A stretch of 64,000 nucleotides of DNA, from the NCBI RefSeq assembly GCF_030272615.1, contig NC_081414.1:337384502-337448501 (forward strand), written 5' to 3'. The position numbers and the translations under genes are program-made. This document shows, piece after piece, positions 1 to 12,528 of the stretch. The DNA is from Cryptomeria japonica. Lineage: Eukaryota > Streptophyta > Pinopsida > Cupressales > Cupressaceae. The notes below the pieces were generated by a model. It was not told the origin of the DNA and did no database searches. It saw only the letters and a list, made by a program, of their open reading frames with translations. The stretch's first letter is position 1. The number at the start of each line of letters is the position of its first letter.

Positions 1-25
1 TTGTGAAACTCAAAATGATATTTTT

Positions 26-170
26 CATAACCGGTACGGGTTATGGTTTTTCATAACCAGTATGGGTTATGAAAAACCATATTTATTGGTTTTTCATAAC
101 CCGTACAGGTTTTGGGAAATTCAAAATGATGGTTTTAGTTCTACATAACCCCGTACAGGTTATGTAGAAC
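26..170. repeat. Cluster of short palindromes (CATAACC..GGTTATG)
   Basis: Four near-palindromic units follow each other: CATAACCGGTACGGGTTATG at 26-45, a variant at 52-71, a half-decayed one at 95-114, and a longer stem at 138-170. In the last, GTTCTACATAACC (138-150) pairs perfectly with 158-170 around a 7-nt loop. The surrounding sequence is AT-rich and non-coding. The units probably belong to the end of a transposable element cut by the window edge, but I cannot name the family. Confidence 0.6.
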
Positions 171-1030
171 TATGAATGGTACTTTTGTTTTTCAAAAACC
201 CGAGCGAGTTATATTGCACATCAGAACCCGTGTGGGTTTTGGCTTGGTAAGAGGGTTGGAAAATGACCCTAAGACTTGGAAGCCCATTTTCCCTCCATTT
301 CTATCCCTTTACACATTTTTTCATCTTCCAACATGATTTCTCGACTTCATCATCATCAGGTTTACAAAAGATCAAGTGGGTATCTCTAAAATTACCACCA
401 TAATCTTACACGTCTTCTCATCTTTCTGACCATATAAATTTTTCTATTTTTAGACAACATTAGCATAGTAAACTTTAATTTTCTTTACCAGTGCCTTGAT
501 AGTCCTCACAAACATACATCTACCATTTTTTTAATAACTTTTTATATACTTGACCAAATTAAAAATAAATTACATATTATTGTTCTACACTAGATTCTAT
601 ACAATTTTTTTAAAAAAATTTATTTTCGATTATTTTGATGCAAGTTATGCCCAATGCATGATCAGGTACCAAATTTTCAGGATGCGGTCACTTCAAAAAA
701 TCTTTAAAAAAAAAATACTCAACGAAAAATTACAAAAAAATTCACAACTTCTAGAACTCAATCTTACCTATCATCTAACCAAAGGGTTTTGCAAAATACT
801 AAATGTAATTATATATTTTGTGCAGCGCACGAAAATAGCTATGTTATATTTTTTAGAAAAAATCAAGAACAACTTTTCATGCGAGAGAGGTTTGACCCTC
901 TTAATCTTATCCAATTTTAAAAACTTTAGTAGTTTAGAAACTAGATTCATAGTACTACAATTCTTATTGTTTTCTCAACTCCTAGTTTTGAGTGCATGAC
1001 CTTCGAATATCTCTTTGAAGTTCAGGTTTA
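171..1030. other. AT-rich stretch with no recognisable gene
   Basis: A 149-codon open frame at 550-999 on the plus strand has low-complexity, Phe/Leu/Lys-rich content and no motif; I treat it as chance. No LTR matching the one at 3652-4101 is seen here, so the copia element to the right lacks its 3' end. Confidence 0.5.
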
Positions 1031-1100
1031 CTTGTTTTCAGAAAGAAAAAGAAAAAAGTGGCCACTTATACCCCCCTTTTTGTTCACCATCTTGGTGCAC

Positions 1101-2580
1101 TTACCCTTGAGGTAGACCTCTGACCATGTCTTTAGTGCTGAGCTGTTGAAGATAGCAGTAGTTGAGGTGACCAAACCACTCATGCCATAGCTTACTTTCT
1201 GAATTTGAATGGGTAAGCAAGGCCCTAGAAGGTGAACTTGGCACAAAGTGGGAGAATGAATAAAGCCTTGAGTTGTCATTGACTTGTCCCACTACTACCA
1301 AGGCATCATCATCAAGTTCCTTTACCACAACTGAATCTGGTGTAAACTCAACCTTTTTCCCATTCCCATAGTGAGTGATTTGGTATATAGAGAGAAGGTT
1401 GGTAGACAAGTTAGGAACATAGAGAACATTCTCAAATGTTCCATCATCCATGTAATTGAACCTTTCCCTTCAACCTCTACTTGTGTATCATCACCTATGT
1501 AAATGTGAGGTACCTTGGATGGCTCCAATGAAGAAAATTGCTCATTTGTAGAACCCATGTGATATGAGGCACCTGAGTCAAGTATCCATTGCTGTGAAGA
1601 ACTTGTTGTAGCCACAAATGCTTGCCCTTTTCCCTTAGACTATGAGGAAGAGGAAGGAGATGAATCCTTCTTTGCATAGGTGGATGGCAAGTTGATGTTG
1701 TTTTTCTTAAGAAGATTAGTTAACTCATCAACTTGCTTTGTGTGGCATCGATGCTCATCATGACCATACTTCTTGCAATATGCACAAGTTGGCTTATCCT
1801 TCTTAGGTGGTGTCCCCTTCTTGGAAGAGGATGAAAAATCACCTTGTGATGGAGAGGATGATTGTCCTTTTTCCTATTGTGGTTGTGACTTAGATTGCTT
1901 ATTCTTCTTGTTGGAATCTTTGCCTTAACTTCCTTGATTCCCTTGATTAGCCACCAAAGCCTTGGACTTTGAAGACTTGAGAAACCCCGTGTTCAACAAC
2001 TTAGATTGTTCCAATATCAACATTTCTGTAAAAGTATCAAATGAGGCATAACATAGGAACTCCCCATTATCAAACGATGAGTTTGGAAGCTAAACACAAA
2101 TGCTACATATTCTGGTGCAAGCTTGTCCAAAAAGTTGAATATCAACTGAGCATCATTTTTGTCAATTCCACAATCCTTAAGCTTTGCTCTTAGCTCATTT
2201 GTTTTGGTGACATAATCTTGGATTGTATCAAAACTCTTGGGATCCAAGTTGGTGAGCTCATTGTCAATCTTATAACCTCTAATTTCATCAACTTGACCAT
2301 ACAATTTCTGAAACATATCCCAAGCATCTTTGATTGTAGTACACTTTTCAATATAAAAGATGAGGTCATCTGATACATACTTGCACAAAGTTCCAAGAGC
2401 CATGAAATTCTTAGTGAGCCATTCTAACTGAGCATTAGGATCAGCCTTAGGATTAGGTGGTGCTGCTATTGTTCCATCTATGTAATGTGTGAGACCTTTT
2501 TCCATTAATTTGCTCCATACTTTAATTTTCCATGATGCATAATTATGTGGAGTTAAAGGTGGAAATTTATGAGGACTCAT
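1101..2580 (-). pseudogene. Truncated Ty1-copia gag-pol (gag, protease, start of integrase)
   Basis: Read right to left. Gag starts at the ATG ending at 2580 (MSPHKFPPLTPHNYASWKIK) and shows the UBN2-type copia gag fold to about 2080, where a frameshift occurs. A CCHC zinc knuckle (C-AY-C-KKYG-H-DEHR-C) lies near 1740-1790. The retropepsin active site WILDSGASYHM lies near 1560-1590. The pre-integrase motif LWHEWFGHLNY follows at about 1160. Homology stops near 1105, before the integrase core, so integrase, reverse transcriptase and RNase H are missing. Stops and frameshifts break it into at least four frames. With the LTR and primer-binding site at 3639-4101 it forms a 5' half element. It cannot move by itself. 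Confidence 0.88.
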
Positions 2581-3638
2581 TGCAACAAAAAATGAAAGAG
2601 CACAAGGAAAGAGAGGCACAATCACATAAGACACCACCCCCCAAATTCACTCATTCAAAGAACCCCCCCAAAATTGATGATTTGGCACTTTATACTTAGT
2701 GCATGTACAATGGGCCACTTGCAAAAAATGGCAAAGTGGACTTCTGATTTCAATTTTTACAACTACCTCAATAAGGCCAAAAGAGACTCAAACTAATAAT
2801 GCAAGAGATCTAAACTAAGATCCAAGCAATTTACAAGTACCAAATAGGCCAAATAAGACCAATATATGAAAGTATAATTTTTACTTAAAATATCTAAAAT
2901 CTAATCATAGATTATGAAAGTAAATGAATAAACATGCACTTTAAAAAAAATGACACCTGAAAAGGAGGTCGTATGAGCTCAAACGAGGCCTTTGAAGTTG
3001 CAGAATTGAGGATTAGATAGGTACAGCTAAGAGAATCTGAAAATTTTGAAAACCCTATGCACCAAAACCAGAAAATAACCACACCACTGCGAAGAGCATG
3101 AAAAATTAGCCCAAATCAAAAAAAAATGCACCAAAAAAGGAGCAAAATTGAGCAAGTTATGGGCCTCCAAAGTTGACCCAAAAATCCAAACTGCTCAATG
3201 GAGAGGGGTCTAAAAATTTCCAAAGAAAATGTTGACTGGGCACTGATTGGGTGTTGCTGATTGGGCGCTGACTATGCACTACTAATTGGGCAGAACGTAC
3301 GAATCCCAAAAATAATTTTCAAATTTTTTTTTTTTTCAAAAAAAATTTTCAAACTGGAAAATAATTTTTAGAAAAATTTTTTTTTTTTTTTTTTTTTGAA
3401 AAAAATCCAAAAATTTTGTATCGTACCACCCGAATTGGGTAGAAAATTTCCTCCACACCCAAAAAATGATTTTCGCCAAAATAGGTCGAATTTATACTCG
3501 ATTTTTATGGAAATGGCCTCCTAGACGCAATGGTGAGGTTGAAAATGCTCTAATATGCCTCCAAAAAATGTAGTCCCTTAGATCTGAAAATAGAAGCCTT
3601 CTATGATGTCTCCAAAAACCAATCAATGAAACCCCAAT
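2581..3638 (-). other. Copia 5' untranslated leader
   Basis: About 1 kb between the primer-binding site and gag, with A/T homopolymers (3325-3400) and short direct repeats of a TGATTGGGxG motif near 3237-3290. No frame is supported. Position between LTR and gag defines it as the element leader. Confidence 0.6.
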
Positions 3639-3651
3639 GGCTGTGATACCA
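3639..3651 (-). other. Primer-binding site (initiator Met-tRNA type)
   Basis: Minus-strand reading TGGTATCACAGCC starts directly after the LTR end. It differs by one base from the usual plant copia site TGGTATCAGAGC. It fixes the LTR border and the direction of the element. Confidence 0.85.
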
Positions 3652-4101
3652 TGTGAGATTTTGCCAAGATCAAGGGCACAATGAAAAGTATAAAAATAGA
3701 GACAAAAGAATGACAAGAACAAACTATATTCTCATCAATATGAAAATGATCAACTGGATTCACCAATACAATGAATATAGGCCTTCTTATATAGGTAAGG
3801 CCATATGGATGTATGAGCACACAATCATGACATGTGGCTCAATGAGAAACAAGGGTAGGTAAGAAATACTAGGGGTAGGTAGGAGAAATAATATAATATT
3901 CCACAAGAGGTGGATGACCCACCGAATGTGGAGTGTAACAACAAACAAAACCACAAAAGGTGGAATTTCTCCTACAAACTCTATCCCTATGTGCACACTT
4001 CCCTAAGTGTCTCAAATCCAAACTATGAAGAAATACATTATCCTAAGTTAACTTAAGTAAAGTGTAATAATATCCATAATGAATATTTATTTACACCAAC
4101 A
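3652..4101 (-). mobile_element. 5' LTR of the truncated copia element (450 bp)
   Basis: On the minus strand the LTR runs TGTTGG...CTCACA, with the primer-binding site immediately after it. A TATA-like box (CCTATATAAG) lies on the minus strand near 3785-3795. The right border abuts LINE coding sequence in mid-frame at 4102, so the copia element inserted into the LINE. Its partner LTR is not in the window. Confidence 0.85.
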
Positions 4102-5600
4102 CTAATAAGTATCTTCCATGGCTCATTCCCTTCCAATGCATGGAATATTCATTTAGCTACTAAAGCAGTCCCTTGAGCTTTAAGATCCTTCATCCCCAAA
4201 TCCCCAATTGCCTTGTCCATACAACACCACTGCCACTTAGTTGAATGAACCTTTCTATTCCCTTTTCCATCTGGCCACAGTTTGATGATTTTTCGAATAT
4301 CAATAATTTGGTAATTATTGAACATCCACACTGATGCATAGTAGATACTATATGAGGAGAGAATTTTTTGACAAACTTGTATTCTCCCTGCTAGTGAGAG
4401 GTAGTGGTTATTTCACTTGGTGAGTTTCCTTTCAATCTTTCTTTTGATACAACTCCATATATCCTTATGACAAGGAGAGGTAAAGAATGGAATCCCTAGG
4501 TATCTGACAATCTTGTTAGGTCCTCCCCATTGAAACCCATAGGGAGTAAGCCAATCAAGATGATGATCAAATTAGCTGAGTAGGGTAGATTTAGACTGTA
4601 AAATTTTTACACCAGAGGCATCACAAAACATCTTAATTTTGAAGGATAAATAATCCATGTTACTCTTAGATAGCTCAAGAAATAGTGTGGTATCATCTAC
4701 AAATTGTATGTTAAGCAGATCTTATTTATCCAATAGAATAATTCCCTTTGCTTTAGGAGATAAGGTGTCATCTCTTAATAGGTAGTACAAAGCTTCTGAG
4801 GCAATAACAAAGAGGGAAAGGGCAAGTGGACATCCTTGCCTAATAGACCTACTAGCTGAAATTCTTGTGAGATGGAACCATTAACTTCAATTTGAGCATG
4901 GGCATCCTTGAGGAGGATCTGGACAAGGTGACAGAATACCTCGGGAAAACCAAATGCTTCAAGAATCATGATGATGAATTTCCATTCAACCCTATCATAG
5001 GCCTTTTCAAGTTCAAGAAGAAACATAGCTACCTTCTGACCCGACTTATTGGCCCATACCATTGCCTCCCAACTGGTGATCAGGTATTCAAACTTATGTA
5101 TTTTCCTTTAATGAAGCTTGTCTGAGTGGCACATATAAGTCTAGGAAGGATATTTTCCACTCTGATAGCTAGCATTTTGGCTCAAATTTTATAGGAAACA
5201 TTAAGGAGAGTGATAGGCCTCCAATTTTTTATGAGAGCCTTATCCCCCTCTTTAGGAAGTAATTTAATAAGTCCTCTATTAATAGCATCCCCAAGGGAAC
5301 CTTTCTTAGTGGCTTCCTTATACACTTCCAACAAGTCATCTACAATTTATTTGATATTGGCTTTGTAGAATTCAATGGAGAGCCCATCAAGGCTTGGGGC
5401 CTTATCATTGTGAAGTGAGTTAATGGCTCTCTTGATTTCCTCCACTGAAAATGGTTGATTTAGCCTCTAATTTTCTTCAAGAGAAAGAATCTTAGGAATG
5501 AGAGAGTGACATCTCTCCCTGGTAAGAAGAGAGGTAGGTGAGTCCTCAGATGAGAAAAGATTTTGGTAAAACTAGAAATATTTTCCATAATCTACTTTGA
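4102..5600 (-). pseudogene. L1-type LINE ORF2 (reverse transcriptase) relic
   Basis: Minus-strand translation gives the L1-clade reverse transcriptase in order. A NKAPSLDGLS-like finger region lies near 5390 and LIKNWRPITLLNVSYK near 5200. ELEKAYDRVEW lies near 4990, the QGCPL-type stretch near 4830, and FVDDT in place of the usual (F/Y)ADD near 4700. At the left end LKAQGTALVAK leads into the post-RT region, cut at 4101 by the copia LTR. Several in-frame stops and frameshifts are present. The 5' end fades near 5600, so the endonuclease domain is missing. Non-functional. Confidence 0.88.
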
Positions 5601-6764
5601 TTATTTTTACAAGATGTTCAAGATGAGGAATCTTTATTAAATTAAAAACTAAAGAATATGATATATTTGAATGGTTTGAATATTTGGTAAAATTTCAAGT
5701 GAAATTCATGAGCATAGATAAAAAATTAGAGCATGTTTTTAATATAAAAAGTAATTAACAATATTTGAATTGATAAAAAATATGATTAAACAAAAACAAA
5801 CTCTACATATTTTTAGGATAAAATTATACTTTTTTAGTCTACTAATTAAGTAAATGTCTAATAATATGTAGACAATATGATTTTAAAATAACTAAGGAGA
5901 AAATAAAATCAAGTGTGTATTATTTAAGATTTTTTGGATGCATTGCATACATACAAGAGGAAAAGAAAGAAATTGGAGATAAAACATAAATATCTACTTT
6001 TTGGTTTATAGTAAGAATTAAAAAATATATAACTTATATAATCCTACCACATAATAAGTCATAATTGATATAAAAAGCATGACAATTGAAAAAAGATAAT
6101 GAGCATAAAAAAATCAATTAAAAAAATAAAAAATGAAAATGATATAAAAAAATCATGTATAACTAGCATCAACTTCAAGGCAATTGATAACTCTATTTCA
6201 TGAGTGCAATTTCTGGTTTACAACTATGTATATTCTTTTATTGATTTTTCATATCACACTCAGCCATGATGGGTGAAGAAGAAATTGTAAAACATAGAAA
6301 GGAGAGGTAGACTTAAAAGGGGGGAGGGAGATGGGATGAGAAGAAAAAGTCAAAAATAATAAAAATGAATAAATTTTAGACATAAGAACCAAACAAAAGA
6401 TATAATTAGAAAAAATAAAAACTTATAAGTAAATAAAAAGTAAATAATTATTTTAAAAAAATAAAAGAATAGAAGCATTATATATATATATATATATAAT
6501 TAAATAAAAATAATGGAATAAACAAATGATGTTACTAAATAAATGCAATAATATATTTAAGTTAAATATTGGTACTAAGACAAAGAGAAAAGGGGGATAA
6601 TAAATTATGAAAGAGAAAAAATATAAATATGAAATAAGAAAATAATAATTAAATAATTAAAAAAGAAATGTGTAGATAAAATTAGTCAATAAATATGTGT
6701 AAACATAAATTTTAATAATATTAAAGATTGTATACAAAAAACAAAGGCAATGGAATATATATAT

Positions 6765-7290
6765 ATGAACACTATTTCATCATCGATAATATTTTCAAAT
6801 AAAAGAAGAATGATAAGTACAATGTCAAAGAATACAAGAAGCTTAAAATAAATATGATTTAACAACTTGGAATGAAGGAAAACAATGATTTTACTAATAA
6901 TTTCTCTACTTCTTATGATTAATCTAATTTATTTTGAAGATGTAATTTAAAATAGAAAATGAGAGAAAGATATAAATGATTAAATTGAAGCAATAAAGAA
7001 AAATTATACTTAAGAATGAGTAAAATATATGGATGAACTCTACTTCATCATCAATAATATTTATAAATGCAAGAGGAATGATAACTATAATGTTAGAGAA
7101 GACAAAAAAGATTAAAATAAATATGATGTGACAAGGAATGAAGAAAATAATAATGATTTTACTAACTATTCTCTTACTTTTTATGATTGATATAATTTAT
7201 TTTGAAGAGGCAATTTAAAATAGAAAATGAGAGAAAGATATAAATGATTGAATTTGATGCAATAAAGAAAATTAAACTTAGAATAAGTAA
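6765..7290. repeat. Tandem duplication, about 260-bp unit, two copies
   Basis: Copy 1 (about 6765-7025) and copy 2 (about 7026-7290) share long identical runs such as ATTTTGAAGA(T/G)G, GAGAAAGATATAAATGATT and CTTCATCATC. Both units begin with a GAAC(A/T)CTA(C/T)TTCATCATC block and end before a run of AAAGAAAA. Divergence of roughly 15% suggests an old duplication. Confidence 0.8.
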
Positions 7291-7458
7291 ACATTCTAAT
7301 AGGAAAATATGTAATTGTAGACAAATAGATTTCTAAAGCTAAATGCATACAAATAATGAAGGTAGAGAATATGAAACAAGAGTAGTTGTAAATAGGTATT
7401 CCAAATATTTTTTTTTTAAAAAGATAAAATATTTTAACCAATAACAAGATTGGACATA

Positions 7459-7551
7459 ATTAGAACAATTTATTCACCAATAGTTGATCCAACTATTGAA
7501 AAGCCTTAGAACAATTTATTCACCAATAGTGATCTAACTATTGAAAAGCCT
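7459..7551. repeat. Tandem duplication of a 46-bp unit
   Basis: TAGAACAATTTATTCACC begins both copies (7459 and 7506) and each ends in AACTATTGAAAAGCCT. Nearly identical, so recent. Confidence 0.85.
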
Positions 7552-8224
7552 AATAAAATAAAGTTTATAATTTAGAAAAGAGTTTGCATGGACTCAAGAA
7601 AACATACAATTCGTTGTACAACCACATAATCTCATTCTTTTAAGCAATGTCCTTTGTAATAGAAACATAAATTTGGATTATATAAAGATGAACAAGCAAA
7701 ATAATAGTTTATATATATGTAGATTATTTAATTTTTATAAGAGATAATGAAGAAAGAACTTGAAATAACAAACTTAAATTTTATAAAATACATTTTTAAA
7801 ATTGAAATAAATCAAACAAATGATGAAACTTTTATATATCAAATCAATATACAAATAATAGCTTAAGGAGATTCCTAATATTTCATCCTAAAATAATACT
7901 AAACTAATTTCAATAAAACAAAAATCAATTAGACAAGATAATAGCAATAGAAATCCAACAATCCTTTGATCTTTCTGACTGTTTTATTTTGATTAATCTG
8001 AACCATTGAAATTTAATATATATATATACATTTTTTCTAAAAGATAAATAAAAATAAACCTATATTACATATACACAAAATTTAATCTTCGAGTTTATAG
8101 TAGTATCCATATAATAGCACATATGCAATTATATGAATGTTTACAATGCCAATAATACCTATTATTCCTTTGCCGACAATATAGCTGGAAGTTACAGTAA
8201 TGAAAGTAACATATCTGAATATTT

Positions 8225-9607
8225 TCAAAAATTGCACAGTTGAGGAGTGGAAGAGGCAAGAAAATTCTCGAGGAACGCTTCGTCAGTCTCTCCTTCAAAA
8301 AGGTCACCAATTTCGCACCTCGCTCTCTTAATTGCTTTACAGTAAGCTTTGTACTTCCCATACGGAAAGGGCTTGTATAGGCGAGAATGCTTGTTGTCCA
8401 CAAACTCAGGAGGCGCCTCTATGATGGTCTCGTCTGGAAAAAAGGAAAAGTATGGCACGGACACGCGCTGGGATTTACTGGTTATCAGGACTCTGTGTAT
8501 TCCACTGTGAATCCGTCCGTTACTCCAGGCCTTGATGGAATCACCCGTCAAAACTACAAAGGAGTTGTACGGAGCCTTCAAGGCCACCCACTTTCCTGCT
8601 TTATTCTTCAGCTCAAGCCCACCATTGTTATCTTGGTATATCACGGTTATCAAGTTATGGTCTGTATGGGAACCCAATCCTCCTCTTGCTTCCTCAGGCA
8701 CGTCACAGTAGTTCATGCGAAGGAGCCCCCAGAACTTTTGTGATTCGTAGTACTTGCTTACCCCAAAGCTCTTAAATATTACTTTTATGATGTCATTTGT
8801 GAGCTCCTCAATGCGACAAGTGTACGCCTCTATGATTTTGCTGTAAAAAATGAAGCGTGTGGACTCAATTAGACACTGGAATACATTCAGGAAGGAGGGA
8901 AAAAACTTTTCAAATGGTTTTATGTCTTCTTTATGGTTTTATGTTTTACACAGTGTAATTCAGAAACAAATTGATATCTATCAAATTCAACTATCTATCA
9001 GGAAGCAGAGTCTTAATTGCGAGAGTCATTACAATCAATCTAATCTAGAACTAGATATTAAGAAGCAGTCTTATTTGCAAGTCCACACAATCCAATCTAA
9101 TCTACAAACAGCAGTGATTGAAATTATGAATGCGAATTGACACAATCTAATCTAGAAATAGCAGTGATCAAAATTACGAATCATAAAAATCAGATACCAT
9201 TAATAGAAAGAAAAGGCTAAATACCAGATTTTAGGGTTTCCTTGAGGCCACAGCTCTTGGGCAAACTTTTGGATTGCATGGGGTTCCGGGGCTCCGTTGA
9301 CAGGGAGAATCTCTAGAAAGGGCAGTGCAGGCATGGAGGGAATGTACCCGAATTCCCCTTGAATTTTCTCTTTGTTTTCTCTGGAAACTTTAAATGTCTC
9401 TCTGGTCGCTGAATCCATTTGGGTGATTATGTTCTCCTCTATTCCGTGATTCACCACCAAAAAACATCCCCACTCTTGACAAGCCTTTTTCACTTTAGCC
9501 AACATGAGTTCTTCAGCGTTGTGACCCAGCCCATTCCTAAGGAAAGAAAGATCAATCATGGGTACCTGATCACTTTCGTTTTCCTCGGTGGTGATAACAG
9601 AAGGCAT
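8225..9607 (-). CDS. 2-oxoglutarate/Fe(II)-dependent dioxygenase, AOP-like, two exons
   Basis: Exon 1 is 9225-9607, the intron 8841-9224 (GT..AG, 384 bp) and exon 2 8225-8840. Together they give 999 nt, i.e. 332 residues plus stop, with no internal stop. The N-terminal DIOX_N domain (about residues 16-115) has VPMIDLS and WGCFLVVNHGI. The catalytic jelly-roll has the iron triad His186-x-Asp188 (SHTDHN) and His243 (IHRV), and the 2-oxoglutarate-binding Arg253-x-Ser255. The sequence around GLGSHTDHN, TGDSIKAWSNG and the tail resembles plant AOP/DAO-type oxygenases, soluble enzymes that hydroxylate or oxidise small molecules. Substrate is not predictable. I chose the ATG of MPSVITTEE because it sits just before the conserved VPMIDL; an in-frame ATG 22 codons upstream (9673) is possible. 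The splice join C|TG-C restores codon 128 and gives a continuous family match. GC content is higher than in the flanking DNA. No clear TATA box is visible upstream. This is the only gene here that looks functional. Confidence 0.9.
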
Positions 9608-10614
9608 GACGAAGAAAGTTACTGCTGATACAAAAATCTCTCTTAAGGCTATGAATTTGTTCACAGAATGCATCGAAAAGGAAACGCGGTATGCCTATTA
9701 ATTATTTTTACGGTTCAAAGGGCACTTGACTTGGGTCGTACATTTTGCAGTGCATGACAGAGATAAAGGGAATGAATACGGAACAAATGAACGCAGGACA
9801 AGTATGAACAGGGAAAACGAAACTCACACTTACAAGGAAAATGAAAAAGTGTTCCGGCCCTCCATCCGCGTTTGTGGACATATGAGCCTCCCTTGTCATC
9901 AAATCTCACTATGGAAGACCAGAATCCGTCAAACTCACATTTTATATTTCTTTTGAAGTGATGCTTTTCTCCCACCCACTCTGAATTGATATAATTCGCA
10001 AGAATTGTTAGATCGTCACGAGGCATACTAAATTATGGTAATCGTGTTAAACAATGCCCCTGGCAATGAAAAAAAATGATTAAATTGATTGACAAGGATA
10101 AAATATAATCTATTTAAATTGAATAATGTGTGTTTATTTTAACTAAAATGGTTAATTTAAGTTATACCCAACTTTGCAATGAAGGAAAATGATTTAATTG
10201 ACTCACAAGGATTAAAAATATAAATTATTTCAATTGTCAACGAGGTGGTAATTATAATAATGTTAAATTTATATCAGTCTATTTCTATTAAAATGAATCA
10301 TTTAAGTGTTGTCATAGTGAAAATATACTAGTAATAATGGAAAATAAATTGTTATCAACCAATTATTTCTAATGATTCATTTACTCTATAACATAAATGA
10401 TATCTATGGAAATGAGATTTTAGGTCTATGGATGCAAACTAAGATCTCAAATTTTTATGACGTGGCATTGGAACATGAATAAGGTTAACTACAGTCCTGA
10501 AAGGAGAGCTAAGTACTTGGATTTTATTCTTTTGTTACAATGGAATTGAGATTGTGGATTGTGTGTTTGAAATATAGGATTAATGATAGCAAAATAAGTG
10601 AAATATGGGATTAA
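9608..10614. other. Upstream region of the dioxygenase, no gene seen
   Basis: Holds the putative 5' UTR and promoter of the dioxygenase up to about 9,900, then AT-rich DNA. A 103-codon minus frame at 9715-10026 has no motif and is not supported. Confidence 0.4.
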
Positions 10615-12075
10615 TATATCCCCCTCCCTCCTTGCCCACATCTCTCCTTCTCGCTCTCTCTTATTATCTCTCCCTCTCATATTCCTCAACCCATTGTCTA
10701 CATTGTCATATATCTCTCTCACCCTCCCTCTCCCACCTCTAGGTTTCTCCATCCCTCCCTCTTCACCCCTCTACCTCTCCATCCATGTCTCATTACCCAC
10801 CTCTCTCTATCCCTATATATATCTCACCCCTTTCTCCCTATCTAGGTCTCTCACCTCTCTTTCCCCCTCTAGGTCTCTCACCTCCCTATTTGTCTCATAT
10901 CTAGTTATATCCTCCCTCTCCACCTTTCTCTTCCTCCCAACTTACCCCTATCCCTTTAAATTAACTCTCTTCTTCACTTCTCTCTCTCTCTCCCCTTGCC
11001 TATCTATCTTCTCCTTCCCTAGGTCTCTCACTCCCTCCATGTCTACCTTTCCCTTCATCCCTTCTTATTACTCTCTATTTGTTCTTTTGTCTCTCCTCTT
11101 CTTCCTCCCTCCTCTCTCCAAGTCTATCCCTCTCTTTCTTCCCCTCTCCCTCTCTATCTCCCCATTTCTCCTTACTCTCATCTCTTTCTCCCTCCCCCAT
11201 TCTCTTATTCTCTCTCTCCATTATCTAGGTTGTCACTCTCCCTCCCACCCTCTCTCTTCCCCCTCTCTAGGTTTCTCCCTCCCTCCCTCTCCACCTCTCT
11301 ACCTCTCCATCCATATCCCATTACCTACCTCTCTTTCCTTCTCCCCTTACCCCTCTCCCTTTATGAACTCTCTCCTCTTCTATCTCCCCTCACCTCTTTA
11401 TCTCCTCCTTCCCTAGGTCTCTCACTCCCTCCATACCTTCTTACTCCTCTCTCTCTTTGTTCTTTTTTCTCTCCTCTTATCCTTCCCTCCCTTCTTTATG
11501 TCTCTCCCTCATTTTATTCCCCTCTCCCTCTATATCTCCCCCTCCCACCTTACCCCCATCTCTCTTTCACTCCTCAACTCTCTCTTATTCCCTCTCTCCA
11601 TTGTTTGGGCCATCACCTCTCCCTCCCACCCTCTCTCTCTCTCTCTTATTCCCACTCTCCATTGTTTGGGTCATCACCTCTCCCTCCCACCCTCTCTCTC
11701 TCTCTCTACCCTCTCTAGGTTTATCACTTCCTCTCCACCTCTCTAACTCTCCATCCATGTCCCATTAATCACCTCTCTCTATCCTTTTCTATCTATCTCA
11801 CCCTTCTCTTTCCCCATCTAGGTCTCTCACCTCACTTTTCTCTTATAGGTGTCTCACATCTCTATATGTCCCCTCTCTAGTTCTCTCCCTCCCTCTCCAC
11901 CTCTCTCTCCCTACCCGCTTACCACTTTTCATTTATGAAATATCTCATTCTCTTCTCTCTCCCCCCTTACCTCTTTATCTCCTTCCCTAGGTATCTCACT
12001 CCCTCCATCCCTTCTTACTCCTCTCTATCTCTATGTTCTCTTGTCTTCCCTCTTCTCCCTCTCCCCTCTCTAGGT
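10615..12075. repeat. Polypyrimidine (CT-rich) satellite, block 1
   Basis: The plus strand is almost purely C and T for 1.46 kb. Recurring landmarks show a higher-order repeat: CTCCATTGT(C/T)(T/G)(A/G)GG before TCATCACC, CTAGGTTTCTCC, CTCCATCCATGTC, TTTATGAACTCTCTC, and CATCCCTTCTTACTCCTC. They return in the same order. The first landmark falls near 10,695, 11,220, 11,595 and 11,665. Long open frames (272, 162 and 103 codons) are by-products of the base composition, which avoids stop codons. Confidence 0.85.
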
Positions 12076-12528
12076 ATCTATAATTTCCCCTTTTGAGATA
12101 TATAAATCATATTAAATAGTTTCTTTAAATCCCAAATCAGATTTTCATAAATTTAGAAAATAAAAAAATTGGGTATACCAAAATGACTTCCAAAAATACT
12201 AAAAATTGAAACAAAAATTAATGCAACTGATGTAGATTGTTATATTATATATTTTAACATGATTTACATACACTTTACTATATAATGCATTAGATAACAT
12301 AAATGAACATCTTCTGCAAATTACAAGAACAAACTCCCACTCTTTGATATCCAAATACATAAGAAACAGCTACAACTTCTACCGAAACTACTCCAAACCT
12401 CTTACACTTTCTTACAATTGAAAAAAAAATTAAATGAAAGTCTAACAACAACCAAGAAAAGATTTATATAATTTTATTATCATAAATACAAATCTAAAAC
12501 CACACCACTAAACTATGCACTCAAATCC

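Larger units (their letters stand above)
5601..8000. other. Very AT-rich intergenic DNA
   Basis: No coding frame or known element is seen. It contains a (TA)n run near 6479-6500 and the tandem duplications listed separately. A decayed transposon is possible. Confidence 0.5.

Noticed and set aside
8387-8743. 118-codon plus frame opposite the dioxygenase exon 2
   Set aside because: Antisense shadow of a real exon, with no motif.
9715-10026. 103-codon minus frame upstream of the dioxygenase as an extra exon
   Set aside because: No motif, and the dioxygenase N-terminus is already complete at MPSVITTEE.
10598-11768. Long plus-strand frames (up to 272 codons) in the CT-rich block
   Set aside because: They translate only Ser/Leu/Pro from a C/T-only strand in which stop codons are rare; overlapping frames are equally open.
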